DNA of 7,934 nucleotides, from NCBI GenBank assembly GCA_027081695.1, contig JALWJI010000006.1, positions 1 through 7,934 on the forward strand. The letters are read 5' to 3'. The stretch is from Acidilobaceae archaeon (lineage in GTDB: Archaea; Thermoproteota; Thermoprotei_A; Sulfolobales; Acidilobaceae). The position numbers and the translations under genes were made by a program. The notes beneath the pieces were generated by a model. The model searched no databases and was not told where the DNA came from. It saw only the letters and a program-made list of their open reading frames with translations. Positions 1 through 6,180 of the stretch are shown in pieces. Each line of letters opens with the position of its first letter. The first letter of the stretch is position 1.

Positions 1-14
1 ATAGTTATCATAGA

Positions 15-43
15 TTTTAAATACATATAGTTAAATATTTATC
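15..43 (+). promoter_or_regulatory. TATA-type promoter of the KaiC-like operon
   Basis: The AT-rich leader holds two TATA-like elements, TTTTAAATA at 15-23 and GTTAAATATTT at 30-40. Archaeal transcription starts about 25 nt downstream of the box. The first would therefore give a leader of about 28 nt that includes the GGTG ribosome site at 61-64, 8 nt before the ATG at 73. The second would start transcription at about 61. The first fits better with a leadered message. No start site has been measured. Confidence 0.45.
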
Positions 44-72
44 TTTGAAAGAATGTAAATGGTGCTAGTGTA

Positions 73-1458
73 ATGAAAGTTACTTTTGGCCTGCCAGAAC
101 TAGACAAAATGCTTAAGGAGATGTTACATTTAAATTCTCTAATAGTTATAGCAGGCCATCCCGGAGCTGGGAAAACAAGCTTGGCGTCTAAAATCTGTTA
201 TGAAAACGCCAAGCTTGGTAACAGATGCTTGTACATAACTTTCCAAGAGGATAAACGTAAGCTTTTTAAAATAATGAAGAATCTCGGAATTGATCTTGAA
301 TCTATCGAGAAAGAGGGCTTGTTCAAATTTCTCAAGCTTCCAATAACTTTCCTTGAGGTTGATAAATTACTAGAGGAGATCAACGATCAAATAGCCAACT
401 TTAGACCTAAAATAATCATAATAGACTCAATGAATACGTTTCTAAAGGCGGCTAAGGAAGAGGAAAAGCGTGCATATCTGCAAAACTATTTCTATACGTT
501 GTCAAGCATTATTGATGGTATGGTAGTTTTAATAGCAGAATTACCCTTTGGTCAGGAGAGGATTAATCTCGGAGATATAGAATTCGTCGCAGACGCAGTA
601 TTAATTATGAAGCATAAGATCGAGCGCGGCTTACTTGTTAGAACCCTTGAGCTTAGAAAAGCCAGGGGGTCACCGATCATAGAGGCTGAGATACCGTTCT
701 CAATAGTTCAAGGATATGGTATTCGTCTGCATGTATCACCTATAATAGAGGAGCTTCCCAAGCATGAGGAAACTATAGCACCTTCCTGCAATTTACTAGA
801 GAAGACTATAGGTAGTATGCCCATAGATTATACTATATATATCTCGTATCCTCCTGACATGAGGCCTGGAGAGGTAGCGCCGATCATAATAGCTCTAGCT
901 GTCGCCAACAAGAAAAGAGCTCTAGTCATATCATATAGATATTCCTCTATGGCCTTCAAGGATCTAGTAATAAACATATTAGAGCAGTTCGGATACGACG
1001 GAGAATCCTATTATAACCATATAAGCAAGTATATTGACTTTATCGGCATAAACCCATTTGCATTCAGTCTATCCGAACTATACCAGAAAGAAATAGATCT
1101 TGTAACAAGTGGAAACTATGACATAGTCGTATTCCACGGCATCGAGCTTGTAGAAAGAACCCTTGAGCCCAGATATCTCCACAAGCTGGTGAATCAGTTG
1201 TTATATTTGAAATCCAAAGGCAAGCTAGTGATAAGGCTAGGATCCGAGATAAGAGAGGAAATATACAGGATGAACGCAGCGATATCAGATATAGTTCTTA
1301 AATTCGAGATACCAGAGAATGCGCAGTATAAAGACTGTAGACTAATGATATGGGCAAGGGGCAATCCTAGATACTATGCGTCATGCGGCGAAATAATAGA
1401 ATGTGTGCGTGAGAGCATTGAGAAGATAACGGTATCTCGGGGGGAGGCCCGTGGATGA
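73..1458 (+). CDS. KaiC-like RecA-fold ATPase with a degenerate second lobe
   Basis: This is a 461-residue protein of the archaeal KaiC/RadA-like family, probably cytoplasmic. The N-terminal lobe (about 1-225) has a full Walker A, GHPGAGKT at 28-35, a Glu after the next strand (E59 in ITFQED) where KaiC has its catalytic acids, and Walker B IIIID at 114-118. KaiC-type lobes bind and hydrolyse ATP and often oligomerise. The C-terminal part (about 250-445) keeps the strand/helix rhythm of a second lobe. Its P-loop position reads SYPPDMRPGE (258-267), with no GKT, and its Walker B position reads DIVVFHGIE (350-358), with no acid after the strand, so it probably does not hydrolyse ATP. The start is ATG 73, with GGTG at 61-64. 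The stop overlaps the next gene by 8 nt, so the two are likely co-translated. The family is known for signalling and motility or recombination accessory roles; the target here is unknown. Family is secure, function is not. Confidence 0.88.
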   Translation: MKVTFGLPELDKMLKEMLHLNSLIVIAGHPGAGKTSLASKICYENAKLGNRCLYITFQEDKRKLFKIMKNLGIDLESIEKEGLFKFLKLPITFLEVDKLLEEINDQIANFRPKIIIIDSMNTFLKAAKEEEKRAYLQNYFYTLSSIIDGMVVLIAELPFGQERINLGDIEFVADAVLIMKHKIERGLLVRTLELRKARGSPIIEAEIPFSIVQGYGIRLHVSPIIEELPKHEETIAPSCNLLEKTIGSMPIDYTIYISYPPDMRPGEVAPIIIALAVANKKRALVISYRYSSMAFKDLVINILEQFGYDGESYYNHISKYIDFIGINPFAFSLSELYQKEIDLVTSGNYDIVVFHGIELVERTLEPRYLHKLVNQLLYLKSKGKLVIRLGSEIREEIYRMNAAISDIVLKFEIPENAQYKDCRLMIWARGNPRYYASCGEIIECVRESIEKITVSRGEARG

Positions 1459-1807
1459 GTTCTCTCTACAAAAACTAGAAGAGAAGATAAAGGCGCGGAT
1501 AAGAGAAGAGTCTCCAGGACTCTACGGCATACTGGATCTCAGCTGTAAAAGAGCCGAGAAAAAAAGCTGTATCAGGCTTCTACTTGAGAAACCCGAGAAA
1601 TTCGTTGAAGTACTGAGCACTATGTATGATGAAGGGACATTATTCCTCATAGTAAGATGGAATTTTATCAGACCCATCTTCGAGATGCTCGGAATAGAGG
1701 ATTACTATCTAGAAGAGTCATTAACAGACCTATTGTTCGAGGATCCACAGGAGTTCAAAGAAAAACTCGACAAGCTATTAAACGACTTTGGAAAACGCTT
1801 CCTGTAA
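1451..1807 (+). CDS. Hypothetical helical protein, partner of the KaiC-like ATPase
   Basis: This 118-residue protein was not recognised. It is rich in Lys, Glu and Leu and looks all-helical, with no signal peptide or clear membrane segment and two cysteines (C32, C40). The stretch KPEKFVEVLSTMYDEGTLFL (about 47-66) loosely recalls small archaeal output domains of the NitrOD5 type, but that is a guess from pattern only. The GTG start lies inside the last codons of the ATPase gene (8-nt overlap) and follows GGGGAGG at 1441-1447, only 3 nt away. No other good start exists before codon 58. Coupled translation suggests the two proteins act together, perhaps as a regulator or effector of the ATPase. 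The last 30 bp overlap the 3' end of the opposing oxidoreductase gene. Confidence 0.78.
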   Translation: MDEFSLQKLEEKIKARIREESPGLYGILDLSCKRAEKKSCIRLLLEKPEKFVEVLSTMYDEGTLFLIVRWNFIRPIFEMLGIEDYYLEESLTDLLFEDPQEFKEKLDKLLNDFGKRFL

Positions 1808-3715
1808 ACTTCCGGTCTTGCGGGTTACTTTTCTTATTTGAACGAGTGTTGAATTGTATACTGCTCCTCCAAGTGAGTCTCTCCCCGGATCCACTAGTTT
1901 GTTGATCCTGCTATTATCCAGGGTCCAAGCACTCCTGTACACGAATATTATGCCTTGAGGAATCTGGTTTGTTATCCTTGCCCTCATGATCACGCTACCC
2001 TTCTCATTGAAGATCTCAACGAGATCGTTATTCCCTAACCCATATTGCTCAGCGTCTTGGACTGAGATAAATGCGACTGAGGGGATTCTCCCGTATACGT
2101 CCTCGAACTGACTATGAGTGTACAATGGATGTGATCCAGAGACTAGGACAAGGTATCCTTCAGGAATCCTGGGAGCAACAGGCTCGGGAAGCGGTTTATA
2201 GCCCTGCATGAGGGCACGCTGTGAATAAAATTCGATTTTACCGCTAGGAGTCCGATACTTGTCCAGGCGCCTGTAGGGGATCTCGACAATTCTATCCTGT
2301 CTTGCTCTTTCTACTAGCCCGTTTGTATCTTCGGCAAGCTTGCCCCAGGGATCCTCTAGGTAGTCGTCATTGATGCCTAATGAGTCTGCAAGCCTCCTGG
2401 CGAGATCTAGCTCTGAGATACTCTCCGGAGGTCTTGGGAGAAGGGGCTTATTGTATATGAGGTAGTTATGCCAGTAACTATAGACAAGGTCTTCTTTTTC
2501 CAGGTAGGTTGGGGCCGGGATAACTAGGTCAGCTAGTCTAGCAGTATCGCTCCAATGCGTTTCATGGACAACAACGAATAAATCGTCTCGAAGCAAGTTA
2601 TACTTTATCCTCTCGGCCTCGGGATATGTGGCTGCTGGATTAGTGAGGAAAACGAATACTAGTTTGAAATCTCCTTTCTCAAGGTATTCTGCGAGCATGG
2701 ACTGCGGAATTGTTCTAGCAGGTGGGGGCGTTAACTGGTTGAAGGGTAACTGGAGACCTGATGTATTACTATAGAAGAAGCCTCTATGGACTCCGACTAG
2801 TGCAGGAAGCAAGCTTATGGCCCTGACAGCTTCTCCTCCACCATATCTTCGCTGTAGTCCGTAGCCTATGAAGACTATGCTGGGCTTGTTCTTGGCATAA
2901 GTATAGGCAAACTCCTCGATTAAGCGTCGTGGAAGACCTGTATAGCGGGATACATAGCCTAGGTCATATTTCTTTACATGCTCGCGAAACTGATCGAAGC
3001 CATACGTGTATTCTTCGACGAATCTTTTATCGTAGAGCTCGTTCTGTATTATATAGTTCGCGAGTCCTAGAGCAAGAACACCATCGCTTCCAGGCCGTAT
3101 TATGATCCTTATATCGGAAGACTTTATTGTTTCAGTATTTCTTACATCAATCGTAGCGATCATGCTACCGCGGATCCTTTTAGCTTCTAGAGCCATCTTG
3201 AATCCGTGGAGATTTGATATCGCCGCGTTTACTCCCCAGTAAACAATTAGTCGAGCCTTGTATATGGACCCGGGTAAAGCTCCATAGTCTAATCCATAGT
3301 GTAGACCTATACCAATAGATCCCGAATAGTCACAAATATTGTAATCAGTAAACGTAGCTCCTAGAAGCCTCCAGAAACGAATGGGCAACAATCTAGTAAA
3401 TACTCCTCTATTACCAGCATAATCAACTACAAGTATTTTATCTGCTCCATACTTATCGACAATCTCCCGTACACGAGAAACAAGAACATCAATAGCCTCA
3501 TCCAAAGTAATCCTTCGATAAAGACCCAACTCCTTATCAACAGCAATAACCGGATACCGTATCCTATTCTTGGAACTAACACGCTTCAAGTCAGCAACAG
3601 CCCTAGCACAAGTAGGACCGGAGGTCAGGAATCCATCTACATTACGCAGAGTACTGTCTAGAGCAAGAACACAAGTATCGTAACAGTCTCGGGGACATCC
3701 AACCAGGCTCATCAT
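1778..3715 (-). CDS. Molybdopterin (Mo/W-bisMGD) oxidoreductase, orphan catalytic subunit
   Basis: This 645-residue protein of the DMSO reductase superfamily belongs to the branch with a CP-x-DC-x-D-x-C N-terminus. The cluster ligands are C7, C11, C15 (GCPRDCYDTC) and C36 (GPTCAR), which fits one [4Fe-4S]. The spacing C15-x20-C36 is shorter than the usual roughly 27. NICDYSG (126-132) puts C128 at the metal-ligand position. WGVNAAISNLHG (160-171), FLTNPAA, HETHWSDTARLADLVIPAPT and a C-terminal dinucleotide-binding domain (about 535-630) follow in the family order. These are the only five cysteines. There is no Tat signal, so the enzyme should be cytoplasmic. Substrate and electron partner are unknown; no FeS or membrane subunit is adjacent, as is common in this branch. 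ATG 3715 or ATG 3712 may start the gene: GAGG at 3717-3720 lies 1 or 4 nt away. In a hyperthermophile the metal could be W. Confidence 0.93.
   Translation of the reverse strand: MMSLVGCPRDCYDTCVLALDSTLRNVDGFLTSGPTCARAVADLKRVSSKNRIRYPVIAVDKELGLYRRITLDEAIDVLVSRVREIVDKYGADKILVVDYAGNRGVFTRLLPIRFWRLLGATFTDYNICDYSGSIGIGLHYGLDYGALPGSIYKARLIVYWGVNAAISNLHGFKMALEAKRIRGSMIATIDVRNTETIKSSDIRIIIRPGSDGVLALGLANYIIQNELYDKRFVEEYTYGFDQFREHVKKYDLGYVSRYTGLPRRLIEEFAYTYAKNKPSIVFIGYGLQRRYGGGEAVRAISLLPALVGVHRGFFYSNTSGLQLPFNQLTPPPARTIPQSMLAEYLEKGDFKLVFVFLTNPAATYPEAERIKYNLLRDDLFVVVHETHWSDTARLADLVIPAPTYLEKEDLVYSYWHNYLIYNKPLLPRPPESISELDLARRLADSLGINDDYLEDPWGKLAEDTNGLVERARQDRIVEIPYRRLDKYRTPSGKIEFYSQRALMQGYKPLPEPVAPRIPEGYLVLVSGSHPLYTHSQFEDVYGRIPSVAFISVQDAEQYGLGNNDLVEIFNEKGSVIMRARITNQIPQGIIFVYRSAWTLDNSRINKLVDPGRDSLGGAVYNSTLVQIRKVTRKTGSLQEAFSKVV
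1825..1839 (+). terminator. Possible T-rich terminator of the KaiC-like operon
   Basis: The sequence TTACTTTTCTTATTT begins 17 nt after the stop of the 118-residue gene. Archaeal intrinsic termination needs T-rich stretches on the non-template strand rather than a hairpin. The site lies inside the 3' coding region of the opposing oxidoreductase gene, so both uses share the same DNA. Confidence 0.3.
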
Positions 3716-3742
3716 GCCTCAAATCAAATACTTCTACAAGAA

Positions 3743-3757
3743 TGAGAATAAAATAAC
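3743..3757 (-). promoter_or_regulatory. TATA-type promoter of the oxidoreductase gene
   Basis: On the minus strand the sequence reads GGTTATTTTATTC, with the TATA element centred near 3751. A start about 25 nt downstream falls near 3726, leaving a leader of about 11 nt that contains GAGG just before the ATG. A second AT-rich element (plus-strand CTATATGTATAG at 3758-3769) lies further upstream and is less well placed. Confidence 0.4.
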
Positions 3758-3847
3758 CTATATGTATAGTGAAGAAAGATCCAATTGCGGAATAATAGTG
3801 TTTTGATAGGCTTCAGGAGCAGAAGCATAATTATAGATCAAGCAACG

Positions 3848-3890
3848 ATATAGATACCTTGAAATAGATATGATTCTATCTATATAACGA
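3848..3890 (+). promoter_or_regulatory. Promoter with TAGATA repeats before the AIM24-family gene
   Basis: The TATA element CTATATAAC (3880-3888) sits 24 nt before the TTG start, so a start site would lie very near the ribosome site or the start codon. It overlaps a perfect 7-bp inverted repeat, ATAGATA (3864-3870) and TATCTAT (3877-3883), with a 6-nt spacer. Another TAGATA lies at 3851-3856, and one more is inside the coding start at 3925-3930. Repeats over a TATA box are a common layout for archaeal repressors. This could also be chance in AT-rich DNA. Confidence 0.35.
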
Positions 3891-3911
3891 TAATATTGAG
3901 GTGAAAGCATA

Positions 3912-4580
3912 TTGGAATGGACTATAGATAAACGCCCAGCATATCCTGTATTAAAAGTAAAACTTTCTCCCGGGGAAAAAGTAAGCTCGGAACCAGGAGC
4001 TATGATGCTCATAAAAGGAAATATCAAGATCGAAACAAAGAGCGGAGGCATCCTCAAGGGTCTCGCCAGAAAGCTAATGGCCGGGGAAAGCTTCTTCCTA
4101 AACCATTACTATGCAGGACCAGGTGGAGGAGAGATATGGTTCGTTCCCGGCGTTCCAGGAGACATAGAAGCGATTAATCTCTCCGGAGGAGCATGGATAA
4201 TACAAGACACAAGCTACCTAGCCCATCACGGCGACATAGATATCAGTATAGCATGGAGAGGAATGAAAGGGCTACTAGCAGAAGGAGAACTCGTATGGGT
4301 AAAAGCACAAGGCCACGGCATCGTCTGGGTTAACAGTTATGGAGCAATAGAAAAAATAAAGGTCGACGCAGGAGAAAAAATAGTCATCGACAACATGCAC
4401 TTCGTAGCAATGCCTGCAAACGTGAACTACAAAATAGTGAAAGTAGGAGGACTTAAAACATTCTTCCTGGGAGGAGAAGGACTAGCAGTAGAAGTATATG
4501 GTCCCGCAGAAGTACTAGTACAAACAAGAATACTTCCACCACTAGCCAGACTACTAGCAAGATTTATCAGAACACGATAA
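3912..4580 (+). CDS. AIM24 / TIGR00266 family protein
   Basis: This 222-residue protein is of the TIGR00266 (AIM24) family, a tryptophan-RNA-attenuator-like double beta fold found in bacteria, archaea and mitochondria; its molecular role is not established. Family hallmarks occur in order: LKVKLSPGEKVSSEPGAMM (14-32), GGILKGLARKLMAGESFFLN (45-64), VPGVPGDIEAINLSGG, a second-half GHGIVWVNSYGAI, VDAGEKIVIDNMHFVAM, and the C-terminal FFLGGEGLAVEVYGP ending in VLVQTR. It has no signal peptide or membrane segment. The TTG start at 3912 is supported by a full GAGGTGA ribosome site at 3898-3904 with 7-nt spacing. The ATG at 3917 is out of frame and stops after four codons. The gene stands alone, divergent from the oxidoreductase, with a T-rich terminator after it. 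Length matches the family, so it looks intact. Confidence 0.92.
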   Translation: MEWTIDKRPAYPVLKVKLSPGEKVSSEPGAMMLIKGNIKIETKSGGILKGLARKLMAGESFFLNHYYAGPGGGEIWFVPGVPGDIEAINLSGGAWIIQDTSYLAHHGDIDISIAWRGMKGLLAEGELVWVKAQGHGIVWVNSYGAIEKIKVDAGEKIVIDNMHFVAMPANVNYKIVKVGGLKTFFLGGEGLAVEVYGPAEVLVQTRILPPLARLLARFIRTR

Positions 4581-4604
4581 ACTAATCAAAGAAACCTCTC
4601 ACGC

Positions 4605-4620
4605 GTTTTAATAATTTTTA
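4605..4620 (+). terminator. T-rich terminator after the AIM24-family gene
   Basis: GTTTTAATAATTTTTA begins 25 nt after the stop codon and holds T4 and T5 runs, which fits archaeal oligo-T termination. No stable hairpin precedes it. The same bases are the end of a possible small minus-strand ORF. Confidence 0.5.
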
Positions 4621-4733
4621 TCAAGTATACTAGCTAACAATATAACTATAGGAACGATAACTACCAAAACAATCCTTATGTTCCATATTTTATAGATCAT
4701 GATAATAACAATAATACACTTCTTGGATAACAA
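4608..4733 (-). CDS. Possible tiny single-pass membrane peptide
   Basis: This minus-strand frame gives 41 residues from TTG 4733, or 30 from ATG 4700, and ends at TAA 4608-4610. The longer form starts LLSKKCIIVI. The core (IRIVLVVIVPIVILLASIL) is one hydrophobic span with Lys/Arg before it and DKNY after it, an arrangement that suits an inner-membrane mini-protein. A minus-strand TATA-like CTATTTTATAG at 4764-4774 lies about 35 nt upstream of the TTG, and no convincing ribosome site is seen. The run of Val codons (GTT, GTA) is not simply what AT-rich DNA would give. The frame is short enough to arise by chance, so this is a weak call. Confidence 0.2.
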   Translation of the reverse strand: MLSKKCIIVIIMIYKIWNIRIVLVVIVPIVILLASILDKNY

Positions 4734-4920
4734 ATATGTCTTAGTTGGACAACGAAGAAAAGACTATAAAATAGTGAAGTAATTACTTTTAGCTCAGTAT
4801 TGTAAACTTCTAGGTAATTAACAAGAAAAATTCGCTTTTAATGGACTAAACGTTGAGGCCGAAAAATGAGAATATAACTCTTATATAACAATCTGTTAGG
4901 AGAGATTTATTAATATTATT

Positions 4921-4964
4921 AGAACGACCTTAGTGAAGATGCCACAATGGCAATATATCGTTCT
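4921..4964. repeat. Nested inverted repeat (7-bp outer, 5-bp inner stem)
   Basis: AGAACGA (4921-4927) pairs perfectly with TCGTTCT (4958-4964). Inside it, TGCCA (4940-4944) pairs with TGGCA (4948-4952) around a CAA loop. The left internal loop is 12 nt and the right one 5 nt. It lies 25 bp beyond the 3' end of the minus-strand tRNA gene. It might be a structured small RNA, part of the tRNA trailer, or a protein-binding site. It lacks the ACA tail and k-turn expected of an archaeal H/ACA RNA. Confidence 0.5.
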
Positions 4965-4988
4965 CGAAATAGGATATAATGAAATTAA

Positions 4989-5064
4989 TGGTGGACCGGC
5001 CGGGATTTGAACCCGGGGCCTCCGCCGTGCGAGGGCGGCGCTCTTCCAGCTGAGCTACCGGCCC
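4989..5064 (-). tRNA. tRNA-Ala (anticodon CGC), CCA encoded
   Basis: All four arms fold on the minus strand. The acceptor is GGGCCGG/CCGGTCC, the D stem GCTC/GAGC, the anticodon stem CCGCC/GGCGG with loop CTCGCAC, the variable loop AGGCC, and the T arm CCGGG-TTTGAAT-CCCGG. The anticodon CGC (5029-5031) reads GCG alanine codons. The acceptor has a G3-U70 wobble pair, the universal identity element for alanyl-tRNA synthetase, which confirms the assignment. The discriminator is A (4992), and the CCA end is encoded at 4989-4991. There is no intron. Body length is 73 nt plus CCA. Confidence 0.98.
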
Positions 5065-5087
5065 AGCGCCCGACCGCGTCTCTTCCT

Positions 5088-5102
5088 TGATCCTTTAATC
5101 TT
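5088..5102 (-). promoter_or_regulatory. Likely TATA box of the tRNA-Ala gene
   Basis: On the minus strand GATTAAAGGA (5091-5100) is centred about 30 nt upstream of the mature tRNA 5' end, with a purine-rich AACAA just before it that could serve as BRE. This would start transcription a few nt before the tRNA. TTAAAC at 5111-5116 is an alternative that would give a longer leader. Confidence 0.4.
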
Positions 5103-5114
5103 GTTCCTGGGTTT

Positions 5115-5128
5115 AAGGGATTTATAGT
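5115..5128 (+). promoter_or_regulatory. BRE/TATA promoter of the glycosidase gene
   Basis: AAGGGA (5115-5120) followed by TTTATAG (5121-5127) looks like a BRE-TATA pair. Transcription would start near 5150, giving a leader of about 24 nt with GAAGGT at 5160-5165 as ribosome site. The element is divergent from the tRNA promoter. Confidence 0.45.
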
Positions 5129-5173
5129 TAATCCCTAGGATTCATTTTTAGCGAAGTGTGAAGGTAGGCTGTG

Positions 5174-6115
5174 ATGAAGAAAGGCGTTATTATTATGTCG
5201 TTGCTAGTGGCGGTATTGGTCATAGTGTTAGTTATTAATATGAATTATGGGTATAGTCCGGGAGCTGGAGATACTGTATCGTCTCCTTACGTTGAGGATG
5301 TTAGGGTTCTCCCACGGATGCCCGCGGTATATTATTTGAATAATGTTAGTGTTCGGGAGTTGACTAAAACGAATTGGAGTATAATTGTTGTGGAGCCCGA
5401 AGAACTCTCTGGCTCAGAGCTTCAGGCAGTAAAAGAGCATTCCTGGAGGACACTAGCGTATATTAATCTGGGCTATGCTGAGGAGTGGAGAAGCTACTTT
5501 AATGAGCCCGCTATTAAATCTATAATTCACGAGAGTTCTGAGTATGAAGGGGAGTACTTTGTAGAGTACTGGAATCCCGTATGGATAGACACGATCCAAG
5601 AACTTGCAATCAAGTATCTCCGAGAGGGATACGATGGGGTTTATTTTGATAATATCGATGCATCCTTCACATTAGATGATCAGAGACCATCCTGGGCGAG
5701 TAGTGTGGATCCGGTTGAAGCCATGATTGAAACTTTATGTAACCTGTCGAGTAACATAAAGTCCTTCTATGGAGATGACGTCCTAATAATTGTCAATATT
5801 GGAGGGGCATACAGCCTGCTCTACAATGATTCCTTTCTCAAGTGTATCGACGGAGTCCTAAGAGAAGAACTCTGGACGGTATCAGTAGACTCGACATTTA
5901 TTCCTCAGGATAAGGAAGAGACGCAGAACGCATTGGATGCATTGGTCTACGCAGTAGAGAGAGGCAAAATTGTTATTGTGTCTGATCCTGTAAGCGATGA
6001 ATATGAGGCTTCACTGTTCTGTGGAAAGTGTTGGGATCTAGGATTTATACCGGTTCCACAGCCTGCCTGGGCATATGACTATACTCGGCCTCCTCCCGTG
6101 ACGTGGTGCAGATAA
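5174..6115 (+). CDS. Membrane-anchored TM1410/GH114-type putative glycosidase
   Basis: This 313-residue protein is of the TM1410/MJ1477 family (COG2342, related to GH114 endo-alpha-1,4-polygalactosaminidase), a TIM-barrel glycoside hydrolase group. An N-terminal hydrophobic stretch (about 4-23, after KK) is a signal or anchor, so the enzyme acts outside the membrane. Family motifs are LAYINLGYAEE (94-104), FVEYWNPVW (129-137), GYDGVYFDNID (152-162), IVNIGGA, and DGVLREELW (226-234). D159 and E231 are the likely catalytic acids by analogy with GH114. The C-terminal barrel strand is IVIVSDP. C283 and C286 sit close together near the end. ATG 5174 was preferred over GTG 5171 because AGGT at 5162-5165 lies 8 nt from it. 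Length is normal and the substrate is unknown; it could trim cell-surface glycans. No other sugar gene is adjacent. Confidence 0.88.
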   Translation: MKKGVIIMSLLVAVLVIVLVINMNYGYSPGAGDTVSSPYVEDVRVLPRMPAVYYLNNVSVRELTKTNWSIIVVEPEELSGSELQAVKEHSWRTLAYINLGYAEEWRSYFNEPAIKSIIHESSEYEGEYFVEYWNPVWIDTIQELAIKYLREGYDGVYFDNIDASFTLDDQRPSWASSVDPVEAMIETLCNLSSNIKSFYGDDVLIIVNIGGAYSLLYNDSFLKCIDGVLREELWTVSVDSTFIPQDKEETQNALDALVYAVERGKIVIVSDPVSDEYEASLFCGKCWDLGFIPVPQPAWAYDYTRPPPVTWCR

Positions 6116-6130
6116 TTTTCCGTTCGTCTG

Positions 6131-6155
6131 GGAGATAGCGGAATAAAATATCTCC
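6131..6155. repeat. Perfect 7-bp inverted repeat after the glycosidase gene
   Basis: GGAGATA (6131-6137) and TATCTCC (6149-6155) form a perfect stem with an 11-nt loop, 15 nt after the stop codon. Archaeal terminators do not normally use hairpins, so this may be an mRNA-end stabiliser or a binding site. The loop and right arm (GAATAAAATATC, 6141-6152) also look like a TATA box that could drive the candidate RNA at 6181. Confidence 0.5.
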
Positions 6156-6180
6156 AAACGTTCTCTAGATCCTATATATG

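Larger units (their letters stand above)
4581..4988. other. AT-rich intergenic stretch without a clear gene
   Basis: About 400 bp lie between the AIM24-family gene and the tRNA. Both strands have frequent stops, and no frame longer than about 50 codons was seen. It contains the oligo-T terminator at its left end, the possible membrane peptide on the minus strand, many TATA-like motifs (for example TATATAAC near 4883-4890), and the nested inverted repeat at 4921-4964. No tRNA fragment or direct repeat that would mark an integration scar was found. Confidence 0.6.

Noticed and set aside
1657..1905. 82-codon plus-strand frame spanning the convergent overlap
   Set aside because: It is out of frame with the 118-residue protein and antisense to the C-terminal cofactor domain of the oxidoreductase; it has no ribosome site.
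3758..4057. 99-codon minus-strand frame across the AIM24 promoter and 5' coding region
   Set aside because: It covers the strongly supported TTG start, the GAGGTGA site and conserved AIM24 motifs on the other strand, and its product resembles no family.
4981..5170. tRNA-Ala as an integration (att) site of a mobile element
   Set aside because: No duplicate of the tRNA 3' end and no integrase were found in the window.
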